From the NCBI GenBank assembly GCA_963843465.1, contig CAWJKP010000008.1, positions 269,162 to 333,161 of the forward strand: a stretch of 64,000 bases of DNA, read 5' to 3'. Source of the stretch: CAWJKP01 sp963843465. Lineage in GTDB: Bacteria; Planctomycetota; Planctomycetia; Pirellulales; Thermoguttaceae. Positions within the stretch are counted from its first letter, which is position 1, and every line of letters begins with the position of its first letter. A program made the translations under genes and the position numbers. Shown piece after piece: positions 24,162 through 33,706 of this stretch. The notes beneath the pieces were generated by a model. It was not told the origin of the DNA and ran no database searches. It saw only the letters and a list, made by a program, of their open reading frames with translations.

Positions 24162-27100
24162 TTACGAGGCGGCCAGTGGCGGTTGGCCTCCCACCCGTAA
24201 ACTGTCGCTGCCTTCCAGCGTGATGAGCGAGAGGTAGTTGCCCGCTGCACCGGCCCAGGTGCGGCCCGAGGGATGGGTTACGATCCTTACAAATGTGCTA
24301 AGGCTGGCCGAGAACAAGGCGACGGACTTGCCGCTGTTTGCGCGATCAACGATGAACTCCGGGCCGCGCGCAGGGCGCGGAGCGGGAATGCCTGCGAGCC
24401 GGCGACATCCCCAGAGCCTTGAATCACCTCCAGGCACTGGCCGCTACTTGCGTCCCACACCCGCACGGTCTTGTCCTTCGACCCGCTGACGATCTGATCC
24501 CCGCCAGGGGAAAAGGCCACGCTCGTCACATCGCGTTCGTGCCCGCGCAAGACGGCCAGCTCCGCGCCGCTGCGGGCGTCCCACACCCGGACGGTGTTAT
24601 CATCCGACCCGCTGGCGATTCGATCCCCGTCGGGGGAAAAGGCCACGCTCGTCAAAGCACCTTCGTACCCGTGTAAGGCGGCCAACTCCGCACCGCTACG
24701 GACGTCCCACACCCGCACGGTATTGTCGCAAAACCCACTGACGACTCGATCCCCGCCAGGGGAAAATGCCACGCTATTCATTTCCAATTCGTCACCAAAC
24801 CCGCTGACGATCTGAACCCAGCTAGGGGAAAAGGCCACGCCAGATACATCGCGTTCGTGCCCGAGCAAAATGGCCAGCTCCTCGCCACTGCGGGCGTCCC
24901 ACACCCGCACGGTCTGGTCATCCGACCTGCTGGCGATCCGATCCCCGTCAGAGGAAAAGGCCACGCTAAATACATCGCGTTCATGCCCGCGCAAAACGTT
25001 TGGTTCCGCACCGCTGCGGGCGTCCCACACCCGCACGGTCTGGTCATCCGATCCGCTGACGATCCGATCCCCATCGGGGGAAAAGGCCACGCTATTCACA
25101 GCACCTTCATGCCCGTGCAAGACGGCCAGGACCGTGCCGTTGTGGGCGTCCCACACCCGCAGGGTAAAGTCCTTCTTGTAGTAGGAGTCTCCGGACCCGC
25201 TGACGATCCGATCCCCACTCGCGGAAAAGGCCACGCTCATCACATCGTCTTGGTGCCCGTGTAAAACGATCAACTCCGCGCCGCTGCGGGCATCCCACAC
25301 CCGCACGGTATTGTCATTCGATCCACTGGCGACCCGATCTCCGCTAGGGGAAAAGGCCACGCTCGTCACCAAGCCGTGGCACCCGAGCATGGCGGCCAGC
25401 TCCCTGCCGCTGCGGGCGTCCCACACCCGCGCGGTGCCGTCATGCGACCCGCTGACGATCCGATCTCCGCCAGGGGAAAAGGCCACGTTACTCACAGATC
25501 CTCGGTGCCCGCGCAAGACGGCCAGCTCCGCACCGCTGCGGGCATCCCACACCCGCACGGTCTTGTCCTCCGACCCGCTGACGATTCGATCCCCACCAAG
25601 GGAAAAGGCCACGCTAGAGACCCAGTTTTCGTGCCCTCGCAAGACGGCCAGCTCTGTGCCGCTGCGGGCGTCCCACAGCCGTACGGTCTTGTCCCCAGAC
25701 CCGCTGACGATCCGATCCCCATCGGGGGAAAAGGCCACGCTCGTCACCCAGTCTTTGTGCCCGCGCAAGATGGCCAGCTCCGCGCCACTGCGGGCGTCCC
25801 ACACCCGCACGGTCTCGTCCCCAGACCCGCTGACGATCCGATCCCCGCAAGGGGAAAAGCCTACGCTCGCCACACGATCTTCGTGCCCGCGAAACACGGC
25901 CAGTTGTGCCGTACCCAAATGCACCGGCGGCGGTCGGAGGGAGCGAAGCCAGGGGAAGCCGGGTTCGGCCTCTTCCTTCTGACCCCGCCAACGCTCCAGC
26001 AGGAGATAGAGCCGGGGGCCGGGCTGCTGCCACGGGCGCAAGGGTGCCTCTCCCGCCCCCTGTCGGCCATCACCCTCACCCCCTGCCCCTCTCCCGGAGG
26101 GAGAGGGGAGATAGTGCGCCGCCGCTTCGGGACAGTCGTACCACCAGCCGCTGTTCCAGAGGCACTGGAACATGCCTTGCGGGTAGTCCCGCGCATGCCG
26201 CGCAATGAAGTGGATGTCTCGCCGTAGGGCCTCTTCGAGGAGACGAAGGATGCGTCGTTGCGCCCTTGCCTCGGGGAGTGTGTCCAAGGCCCGCGAGAAA
26301 TCGCCCACCAACTCGAAGACCAGCCCCGCTTCGTTCTTGGCCTCCAGGAACGGCAGCTTCTGGAACAGCCCTTCAATCCAATCGTAAGCCTGATCGGTTT
26401 CGCTCGAAAGACCGGCGGCCTTCGCTTCGCGGGCCAAGGCCAACAACTGGTCGGGCAGTTCCGTGATCTTGCGAACGTGGGCGGGGCGGGCACTGTAAGG
26501 AGGCTGCATCCGCCTCCGCTGCTCCTCTGGCGATTCGAGCCACCAGGGCTGCCGCCTGAAATAGCGGGCCAGCCGCCGATGCCACTGGTAACGCCGGGCC
26601 GGCGTCCCGGCGAACCGTTCTGCCGCATAGTTGCCGACCTGCCGATGGTAGAAGTGCAACACGCTGCCGCCGGGAGCGCCGCGCTCGGTCAAATAGGGCG
26701 CCAGGTCGTAGCGCAAGCGGGACCATAAGGCAATGGGAATCCGCTTGGCCTTGGCTGGCAGGGCGTGCTGCGCCCGGCAATCAGCTTATGCCTGTAGTCC
26801 GGGTCGCGGAGCAGGATCTCCAGCAACTCGGTTTCCACAAGCCCATAGCGGGCTGAAACGAGATAAGCCAAGGCCGGCTCGACCAACGGCCCGTGCGCCG
26901 CGGGAAGGCTCAATCGGTCCAGCAACGACCGGAGCAACTTGGGCAGCGATGCCCCGAGTCGCGGCGGAACGTCGTACGATCGCCAGAGCCGCGACTCCTC
27001 GAAAAGGATTCTGAGGTACAGCGGCTGGCGGCGCGCGGTGGCCTTGGGGACCAGGATGCGAGCGGCCACCGCGGCCTGCTGCCGGTCGGTCAGCCTGCGG

Positions 27101-28887
27101 CGGGCCTGGTCGAGCCAGCGGGTCCAGAGAAGTTGGGCCTCGGGAGGCGAGAGATGCTCGATCGCCACGGAATTGTCGGGCGTGAGGAACCCACGCTGCT
27201 TGAGGACGGCGTAGGGCCGCCCCGCGACTTCGTCGTCGGAATCAGACAGGCACGAAAGGACGAGCTTGGCGTGCGGCGGCAAAGGGGTGGAGCGAATCCA
27301 CCATAGCGAATCCGCGGCGTCGGCCGGATCGAGCTGATCGAGGGCATCGAGAAAGATACGAATTGGCCGCTGGGCCGTGGCGTTCTTTAACTGCTCGTAG
27401 AATTCCTTTTCGAGCATGCGGACGTCGGTCGGCAACTCGTCGGCCAACCGGAAGTGTTCGCGCAGTCCTTGGCAGAGGTCCACCAGAAGCGAACGCAGGT
27501 CGGACGAACGTTTGGTAATGCCCAGGAATCGCTGCACTACGATCGCCCCGGGCTGGGCGGCCGCCTCGCCGGCGGCAACGGCCAGCAGGGCCGACTTTCC
27601 ACTGCCGGAGACGCCATACACGATGAAAAGCCGGTCGCTGGCGCCGGCCAGATAGGCCAGGATCTTGGCCTTCTCCGCCTCGCGCCCGACGAAGACGCCT
27701 ACCGGGGCGCGTTCCGCGGCAAACCGTTCGTGTTCCTCGCGCTCGCGCTTCAGATCGCGGAGCACCTCGCCCGACAGCGACGCCCCTGCCACCGTTTCCG
27801 GTACGTGATAGTAGTCGTCGATCTGCTGCTGGATGATCGGCACCAGGCGGTCAAGGATCTGCGTGCAGAGTGAGTCAAGGTGATCGGTCGAGATCTCCAG
27901 GCAAGGTTGTCCGGCCGAATCCGAGGTCCGCTGGAGCTTAGCGCGCTCTGGGGCCTCCAGGTAATTTTCGCCCAGCATTTGCCGGAGCCGCGTCTTCAGC
28001 GTCTGGACGGCTTCATGGAGGAGGGGGTCGGTGTTTCCCGATTCGTCGACATTGACGAAATCCTTGAGCCCCGGGTGGCCGGTAGCCGCATCCCGGAGCC
28101 GCGGGTCCTCTGCGACCGCGCCGAGATTACCGATTTCGCGCGAAAAGGCCAGCACGTGTCGGGGGGCGTCGGCAACGCGCAAGGCCCCATGCCAGATTTC
28201 CTGCTCGGTGGCCGAGGTCTGGAACTTGACCAACGATGGCAGTGGCTTATCCCGACCGAGAATGCGCCGGAACCGGCCAACAAGATTGGCTGGGCTTGGG
28301 GGAAAGGCCCGGTTGATGATGTGCCACAGTGCCTTTTCCACGAGCTCCCAGGGAGTGTCCGCGGCGTCAGGGTTGTCCCGTGTTTTGCGTGTTCCGACCG
28401 TGTAATCATTGGTGTCCCCAAGCGGTCTGTCCTCCGGTCGGCGGGACCGCAGAACGTACACCGGCGGGACGGCATTGTTGTCGCAGCGGTACCAGGTTTC
28501 CAGGGCCTCAAGCTCGCCTTGTGCGGTGGCCTTTGCTTTGAGGGATTGGAACTCGGCCTCGGTAATTTCTTCCGGCAGCGGCCGCCAGCCATAGCGGTCG
28601 CCCAACAGGATCAGGAAGTTGGGTTGCGGGGAGACCTCCTGTGAGCGGCGAAGTTCTTCCATGCAGATCCGCATCGTGCGGTGGTCGAGTCCCGCCTCAC
28701 CTGGCACACCCCAGCGGAGGTCGATCGCCTGGAACTGAAAGTTGTGGAGCAGGCAATACCGTTCCAGTTCCGGCCAGACGTGGTCTTGCAAGGCGTTGCG
28801 CTCGTGGAGCAGGTCGCTGAAGGTAGAACTGACGAAGACCCGAATGATCGGGCGAAAACGCGGCTTCGGACCGGATGGCATTGTCAT
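24162..28887 (-). CDS. DUF4062 - STAND/NACHT NTPase - WD40 protein (two frameshifts)
   Basis: Corrected length about 1570 residues. ATG 28887 opens DUF4062: IIRVFVSSTFSDLLHERNAL and FQAIDLRWGVPGEAG (residues 14-65), a TIR-like Rossmann domain. Residues 395-520 form a STAND P-loop: Walker A GVSGSGKS at 425-432 and Walker B RIFLDALDQLD near 510. Helical arms follow, then a beta-propeller of about twelve WD40 repeats. The end reads THPSGRTWAGAAGNYLSLIT. One-base losses near 26768 (before RIPIALWSRLRYD) and near 24368 (before ARGPEFIVD) interrupt it. This TEP1/NLR-like architecture is typical of oligomerising innate-immune sensors. It follows the SLOG membrane gene by about 50 bases on the same strand. 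Confidence 0.8.
24420..25905 (-). repeat. WD40 repeat array, ~126-bp units highly alike at DNA level
   Basis: Twelve units of about 42 residues follow the template VAFSPGGDRIVSGS-D-TVRVWDARSGAEL-VLRGHE. Most of the DNA of neighbouring units is the same, for example GCGTCCCACACCCGCACGGT recurs in nearly every unit. One unit (near 24780-24850) is a recombined hybrid that loses its centre (SPSWVQIVSGFGDELEMNS), and one carries an insertion (GDSYYKKDFT). Only the few loop positions after GH (EDR, KDW, ENW, RGS, QDD, EGA) vary. Confidence 0.85.
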
Positions 28888-28892
28888 GGGTC

Positions 28893-28931
28893 ATTCTCCA
28901 CCTGGAGCCGATCGACCTGCGGTGGGGCGCC
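28893..28931 (+). other. Stray DUF4062 coding fragment in opposite orientation
   Basis: On the plus strand these bases read HLEPIDLRWGAE and match, nearly base for base, the DUF4062 gene at 31378-31416 (HLEPIDLRWGVE). Here the fragment lies in the gap between the SLOG gene and the STAND gene, which run on the other strand. It looks like a small inverted duplication or misjoin. Confidence 0.6.
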
Positions 28932-28938
28932 GAGATGG

Positions 28939-30827
28939 TCATCCCGAAAGCCCAGGTTGGCAAAAACTCAACAACACCCACCATTCATGGTTCTCCATGG
29001 CCATGATTTCCGCCGCCTGCTCCACTTCGCGGCGCAACTCGGCAAGACTCGTGGCACGCTCGGCCCTGTTGGCGATCTGCGCGAGAACCTTGGCCATTTG
29101 CCGTGAGCGTTCTGCGATCCGCTCGCGCTCCAGCAGCGTGCTGATTGCATGTACCGCTGCGCCCACGCGGGCAGGACAATGGCGAGGGCCATCGCCACGA
29201 GCGCCAGCCAGTGCCAAGGCGACGCGATTGCGGCCGGCTCGTGGGCCGTGTGGCGGCCTCCCGCCAGGAAGTGCCAGGCTGCGGCCACCAAAGTGATGCA
29301 GAAAAGGAACAGGCCGGTCGTTCGCGCGGTCCTCGCTGCGCACTCCTTCTTGGAATGGTTCGTTTCATGCCATGTAGCTTGCGCGGAAATCCAAGCGTCG
29401 AGTACGAACCGCTTCAGCGACTCGAAATCGCCTGGCAACGGGCTGGTACATCCCATGTCGCGGACGATCCTCTGCAAAGCATCGGAGACCCACGAATCCG
29501 GCACATGATAGAACGGCAAGAGGTCGTGCATTTGCGTATAACCCGCGCTCTTGCACGTCGCCAGCGCCGTAAAGATCGCGATGCGAACCTGTTCGGCCAA
29601 CAAGCGGTCGCGGAGCCACTTGCCGTGCCATGCTTCATTGCGGCTGATGCCGAGCAGCGCCAGTATGAAGAGCAGGGCCAGCACCTCGAAAATGATCAGC
29701 CACGTGGCCGTGGGAAAAAACAGAACCTGGGCCACGGCAACCGTGACGGCCGAGGCCGCCAGCCGGTGCAACCATCGTGCGGCGAAGACGTACAACGCTT
29801 GGTAGCGAACCGCCAGTTGATCAGCCCGTGCGTAGTGGGGCAAGAGCCGCTCCAAAACCGGCGTGAGGATTGCGTCTCGCAAATGGGCTTTACTGGCGAT
29901 GTCGCGCCACCGCCGAGAGTTGCGGTCCCAGACGTTCTCGTACTCGATGGGGTCGAAGGCCGCGTCACGATTGTAGGCGGCCAACTGGTGATAATTCGTC
30001 GAGATCTCTTTGGCACGCGTCGGCAATGGCCGCGTCCACACCCCATCGGCAACTTTCTCGCCCGATTCAGGCGGCTCGGGCTTGGAACTGACGAGCAGCC
30101 GCGGCGGATTCTCCGGGTGATTCGAGTTGATCCACAACACGGTCCGCCCTTGCTCGACGGCGTAGCGGACCACGTCGGCGGTGCCTCCGCGACCCTTGGA
30201 AGGCCCGCCGTCCCAGACGGCGATCACGATCTCGGCGTGGTTCACCACCCAATGGCCCGCTTGGAGATACCCCTCGTTCCGCCGGGCCTGCTTGGCCTGC
30301 CGCTGTTCCTCCGTATCGCTTTCTGCGGCAGGACTATACTCGCCCGGGAGTTCGACGGGGTTGGGATCACGCCGCCACAACTCGTCGAACTCGTCGCGGT
30401 CCCCCGGTTCCTGGAAATCTCGACGGTAGTCTTGGACGGGAAACGGCGACACGGCGTGAAGACATCCGTGCGCGCGACTGAGCACTGCACGCGCGACGAT
30501 GCGATCGGCCCCCTTTGCCAATGCTGAGATGACCGTCCATTCCAGCGGGGTGCGGCGCTCGGGTGGCGTGTGCGACACGCCCATCGGCAGCGAGGGCCAG
30601 GCCCACTTGACGCAACGGGCCAGAAGGGTCGTCACTCTTTGCGAAAGATTCTGCTGGGACCCGGCCGGCCCACGCGGGAACTCGGCCGCCGACTCAAAGG
30701 TCCGCTGAAGACGGTCCAATAACCGCTCCACCGCACGGGCGACCTCTGCTGGATTGGAGAGGTTCCGATGGCCGGTCACGCCGATGCGAAGCTCGTAAGG
30801 AATTGAACGGGGAGGAATGGCCGCCAT
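28939..30827 (-). CDS. SLOG-domain membrane protein with SLATT-like helices (one frameshift)
   Basis: About 629 residues from ATG 30827 (MAAIPPRSIPYELR); a TTG at 30902 is possible and neither has a strong ribosome site. The N-terminal ~240 residues are a SLOG Rossmann domain: LRIGVTGHRNLSNPAEV, VISALAKGADRIVARAV, AEIVIAVWDGGPSKGRGG then TADVVRYAVEQGRTVLWI. Two membrane pairs follow: AVTVAVAQVLFFPTATWLII with VLALLFILALLGIS, then LFLFCITLVAAAWHFLAGG with LALVAMALAIVLPAWAQ. WLRDRLLAEQVRIAIFTALA resembles the SLATT linker. A one-base loss near 29143 leads to a coiled tail ending WWVLLSFCQPGLSG. SLOG-SLATT proteins are predicted nucleotide-gated membrane effectors in conflict systems; here the gene heads the STAND operon. 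Confidence 0.7.
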
Positions 30828-31230
30828 AAGTCTCAGTCCAGTCTGACAGTTGCGTTGATGGTTTGGATTGCTCTCATTTGACCCCAAAGGGCATAATGAC
30901 AAAGCACTTGTCGCACAGTTGGTTTGCCAGATCAGACATCCTCCGGCTCAGTCAGTCTCGCAGGGCGATCGCCAGGCTCCCATCGACGACGACCCCAAGA
31001 ATACCATGCTTGCAAGCTGCTTTCCAGTACCGTGGCAGCGTTGACGAATGTTGGACGAACCAGACTCCGCCGTCAATCAGCCCATCCGGCAGCGGCGACG
31101 CCGGCGAAATCGGTAGCCGGAACCTTCGTCGCCGGCAAAGGCGGGAGAGAAGCTGGCCGCAGGCTGGGGGCTCTGGTAGTAAAGGTGCTTGGCAGTTATA
31201 ACAATCGCGAATCGCCAAGGAAGTCGTTCC
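30828..31230. other. Divergent intergenic region between the SLOG gene and the DUF4062 fragment
   Basis: About 400 bases. A minus-strand frame near 30955-31090 gives DGGVWFVQHSSTLPRYWKAA and ILGVVVDGSLAIALRD, which looks protein-like, but I cannot place a start or a family. Any promoters for the two divergent genes should lie here; I see no clear hexamer pair. Confidence 0.35.
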
Positions 31231-31503
31231 ATGCCACACGAGACAACGCGAAGCGCGGCTTGGCGATCGCGGCCGGTGTTCATATCGAGCACGTTCTCCG
31301 ATATGCAGCCGGAACGCGACTGGTTGCGGGACCACGTCATACCCGAGCTGCGGGAGCGGTTGCTCCAGCGGCGGCACCATCTGGAGCCGATCGACCTGCG
31401 GTGGGGCGTCGAGACGGTCAGCGTCGCCCAACAACAGGCCAAGGAGCTGCTGGTGCTGACTACTCCGTATTGGTATAGCGACTGTTCGTTTGCCCCGCCA
31501 TAG
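31231..31503 (+). pseudogene. DUF4062 protein, N-terminal fragment of a second copy
   Basis: ATG 31231 with AAGGAA upstream reads SRPVFISSTFSDMQPERDWL, RDHVIPELRERLLQRRHHLE, IDLRWGVETVSVAQQQAKE, then leaves the family at LLVLTTPYWYS and stops at 31503. The start is good and differs from the copy at 28887, so this was a separate sensor gene. It appears cut by the sequence that contains the IS91-like remnant. The P-loop and repeats are lost. Confidence 0.75.
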
Positions 31504-31509
31504 CCGCCG

Positions 31510-32122
31510 GCTTGGGGACAATCGCCGGGAAGGCGTCTTAGACGGTTGTTGCTGTCGGGCTCAGGCTCTCCATGCTCTGCGAGCTGTCCCACCAAAGGTT
31601 GGATTCAGGCGTCGGGATGTGACGGAGACTCGCGGAGAGGGCGAAGGAGGTGGTGGCGTGGGCGACGACGAGGCCGAATGCCTGGTTTGCGGAGGCCAGT
31701 GACGACGGAGTCGACGGTGGGACGAGGGGGCGGGGCGACCGGCGCACAGGATGTTCTTGATCGGGCCTGGTACGGGGCAGATCCGGTAATGGGAACGTGG
31801 CCTAGAATCATGCGCGGACGGTGGTTTAGGAAGTGTTCCAGGGGAGAAGGGTGTTGTTGGACCAGGGAGAACCGGCTTCCGCCGGAGGTGGTTCTGCAGG
31901 CCGCAGTTCCTCGCGGAACAGGGTTGCGCCGCAGCAGGGACACCGTATGATGTCCCATCCGAGCAGGAGGCACATCCACTGGGCGGCCGTACGGGGTTGA
32001 TCCTCCGTTGCTGGCGGTCGTGCGCCGAGCAACTGGCGGCAATGAGCCAACTGCTGGCCCTTGCCCGTGGCGGTGCGACACACTGCGGTCGATGTGATCG
32101 AAGCGCGCAAGCGGGACTGCCG
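31510..32122 (-). mobile_element. IS91-like transposase remnant
   Basis: The minus frame at 32110-31826 reads GQQLAHCRQLLGARPPATED, AQWMCLLLGWDIIRCPCCGA, LFREELRPAEPP and ends LLPWNTS. IS91-type Y2 transposases end with a CPxCG zinc pair and a PWD/NSS-type tail. The HUH catalytic part is absent, leaving only about 90 residues of the 3' end. The ~300 bases beyond (31510-31825) have no coding signal and may be the IS terminus. It separates the DUF4062 fragment from the unknown operon. Confidence 0.5.
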
Positions 32123-32281
32123 TCATTCCCCGGAAAACGGTGAATTGATCAGACAACAAAGTTCTTCGAGTGCCGGGGATCTTGGCGTGGGAACTGGCCA
32201 CTGTGGAGTCTCGTCGATCGTGAGAGTTCGACGAAGCGCGCATTCGGCTTCCTCAACCTGGGCCGGTTTGTACGGTTGCAT
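32123..32281 (-). pseudogene. Short unknown frame, probably the start of a gene cut by the IS91-like element
   Basis: ATG 32281 reads MQPYKPAQVEEAECALRRTL, TIDETPQWPVPTPRSPALEE and stops at 32123, where the transposase remnant begins. Composition is protein-like but there is no ribosome site, so it may be a fragment. It follows the 338-residue unknown gene by 34 bases on the same strand. Confidence 0.3.
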
Positions 32282-32315
32282 CGCAACGTTGTTGAAGTCG
32301 CTGGTTCGTTGCAAC

Positions 32316-33332
32316 TCATTGCTCGGCAATTATCGAGCGTTCCGTCGCCTCGGGCCGATGACTGTTACTGTACGCCCACAGTAGCTGGTTTCGCCAGCGG
32401 GTATTGATCAAGTAGTTGCGGACATTGAGGATGCTCATCCGGGCGGGCTGTCCGTCGAGGCCCTCACCGTCGTAGTTCGCCAAACTCGCCAACGCAACCT
32501 GCTCCGGCAATTCCAGGCCAACTTTCCCTTCCGGGCTTTCGGACCAAAGATTGAGGACTGACCAAACCTTCGTGCCGTCGATCGCGGAATCCGTCTGATA
32601 AAGCTTGACATGTACGGCAGCGCGAATGTCGGCGGCTGGGGGCATCGAACTCAATTCGTCAGCATACTTCCGTTCTTCGGTCAACGACCGCCACAATGCC
32701 AGACCCGCCGTCAGGTGCAAGCGACCCAGAAGCAGATGACTCTTGAGGTTCCGCTTGGCGGGCTCGTGCAAGTACTCTGCCAGAAAGGACTCCTCGATAC
32801 GCCGCAACTCCGTGAGCTGCGCAATCCGGCTGGGCCGAAGCACGCGGCTGACCGTAACCGGCGCGTTGGGGTCCTTGCAGCTCTCCTGCCGCCGCATTTC
32901 ATTACCGAACGTGGCATGCAGGTCGAGAAATGCCCCGAGGAATTGCACGACGCAGCGGTCGTTGGCCCGAGCAAGGTCTTGCCATAGCCGATTGTCCCTG
33001 CGAATGAACTCTTGCTCCAGGCGGGTCTGGTAGCAGAGTTTCCAGAGGGCCAAATCGTAGTCGAACCGCAATTCCGCGTCTTTCACGCCCACGTATCGCA
33101 CGCCCAAGAACCGCCACTCGCAGCGGCGCAGCACGTCAAGCGCCGCCGCTGCGCCGCCGCCCATCTGGCGCCGCCAATCCGCTTCCAGAAGGGCCAATCG
33201 CAACTGCAGCTCGCGACGCATCGCACGGGGGCGGATGGCGCCCAGCCCCACGGGGCCACGCTGTACAACGGCGGTCACGTCGCAGCCCGTTGTTTGCGAT
33301 CGCTCAAGCACCTTGCCGTTGTGTCCGCTCAT
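32316..33332 (-). CDS. Conserved-looking protein of unknown function
   Basis: 338 residues from ATG 33332, which has a near-perfect AGGAGGTGAACG ribosome site. Largely helical with many Arg/Leu (RRELQLRLALLEADWRRQMG, CEWRFLGVRYVGVKDAELRF, LWKLCYQTRLEQEFIRRDNR) and a mixed C-terminal half (WSVLNLWSESPEGKVGLELP). No signal peptide, membrane helix or catalytic motif that I can name. It overlaps the small upstream frame by ATGA. Context is an island next to immune-like genes; function unknown. Confidence 0.7.
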   Translation of the reverse strand: MSGHNGKVLERSQTTGCDVTAVVQRGPVGLGAIRPRAMRRELQLRLALLEADWRRQMGGGAAAALDVLRRCEWRFLGVRYVGVKDAELRFDYDLALWKLCYQTRLEQEFIRRDNRLWQDLARANDRCVVQFLGAFLDLHATFGNEMRRQESCKDPNAPVTVSRVLRPSRIAQLTELRRIEESFLAEYLHEPAKRNLKSHLLLGRLHLTAGLALWRSLTEERKYADELSSMPPAADIRAAVHVKLYQTDSAIDGTKVWSVLNLWSESPEGKVGLELPEQVALASLANYDGEGLDGQPARMSILNVRNYLINTRWRNQLLWAYSNSHRPEATERSIIAEQ

Positions 33333-33577
33333 CGTTCACCTCCTTTCCTGCTGGAGTTGGTTCGAGTTGCTGAGCCACGACGCGACTGAGCGTCCTTAGG
33401 GCCGCTTGACGCCTTTCGAGGCTTAGCTGGACCCAGAGTCGATCGAAGCGCCACCATCGCCGACGGCATTGGGCGCGGGGGGGATTGGGACTTCCGTGCC
33501 GTAGGACATGGGTCTCCTCCTTGGACCAGGTTCTGACGAGTGCGATACCATTCGGCCAACTTCAAAAGAGCCGACAC
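33329..33577 (-). CDS. Small basic protein, translationally coupled to the next gene
   Basis: 82 residues from GTG 33577. MSALLKLAEWYRTRQNLVQG begins as a helix, then a Pro/Ser/Arg/Lys-rich, probably disordered tail (ARKSQSPPRPMPS, KPRKASSGPKDAQSRRG). Its TGA overlaps the ATG of the 338-residue gene, so ribosomes could pass directly on. Such short basic leaders may bind nucleic acid. No family recognised, and the upstream ribosome site is weak. Confidence 0.45.
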   Translation of the reverse strand: MSALLKLAEWYRTRQNLVQGGDPCPTARKSQSPPRPMPSAMVALRSTLGPAKPRKASSGPKDAQSRRGSATRTNSSRKGGER

Positions 33578-33644
33578 CCCTATTATGGGCGGAGTCCCGA
33601 GATTCTGTAAAAACGAGATTTCAGTGGTAGTCTGTTTCCTGCTT

Positions 33645-33679
33645 CTTCAGCATAACACCCGGGAAATGTTATGCTGAAG
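33645..33679. promoter_or_regulatory. Perfect inverted repeat in a divergent promoter region
   Basis: CTTCAGCATAACA at 33645-33657 and TGTTATGCTGAAG at 33667-33679 are exact complements, with a nine-base spacer, and AAGCATAAC follows as a third half-site. It lies between divergent genes starting at 33577 (minus) and 33707 (plus), and is AT-richer than its surroundings. An operator for a dimeric repressor is the simplest reading; a hairpin is also possible. Confidence 0.65.
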
Positions 33680-33706
33680 CATAACCTACGGCGGTAAAAT
33701 GGAAGT

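Noticed and set aside
24420..25905. CRISPR-like or noncoding satellite array
   Set aside because: The ~126-bp units translate as WD40 blades in one frame and the differences respect the reading frame.
31605..32243. A 212-residue minus-strand protein
   Set aside because: A neighbouring frame over the same bases gives the IS91-like CPCCG tail; this frame is Arg/Ser/Pro-rich and has no family features.
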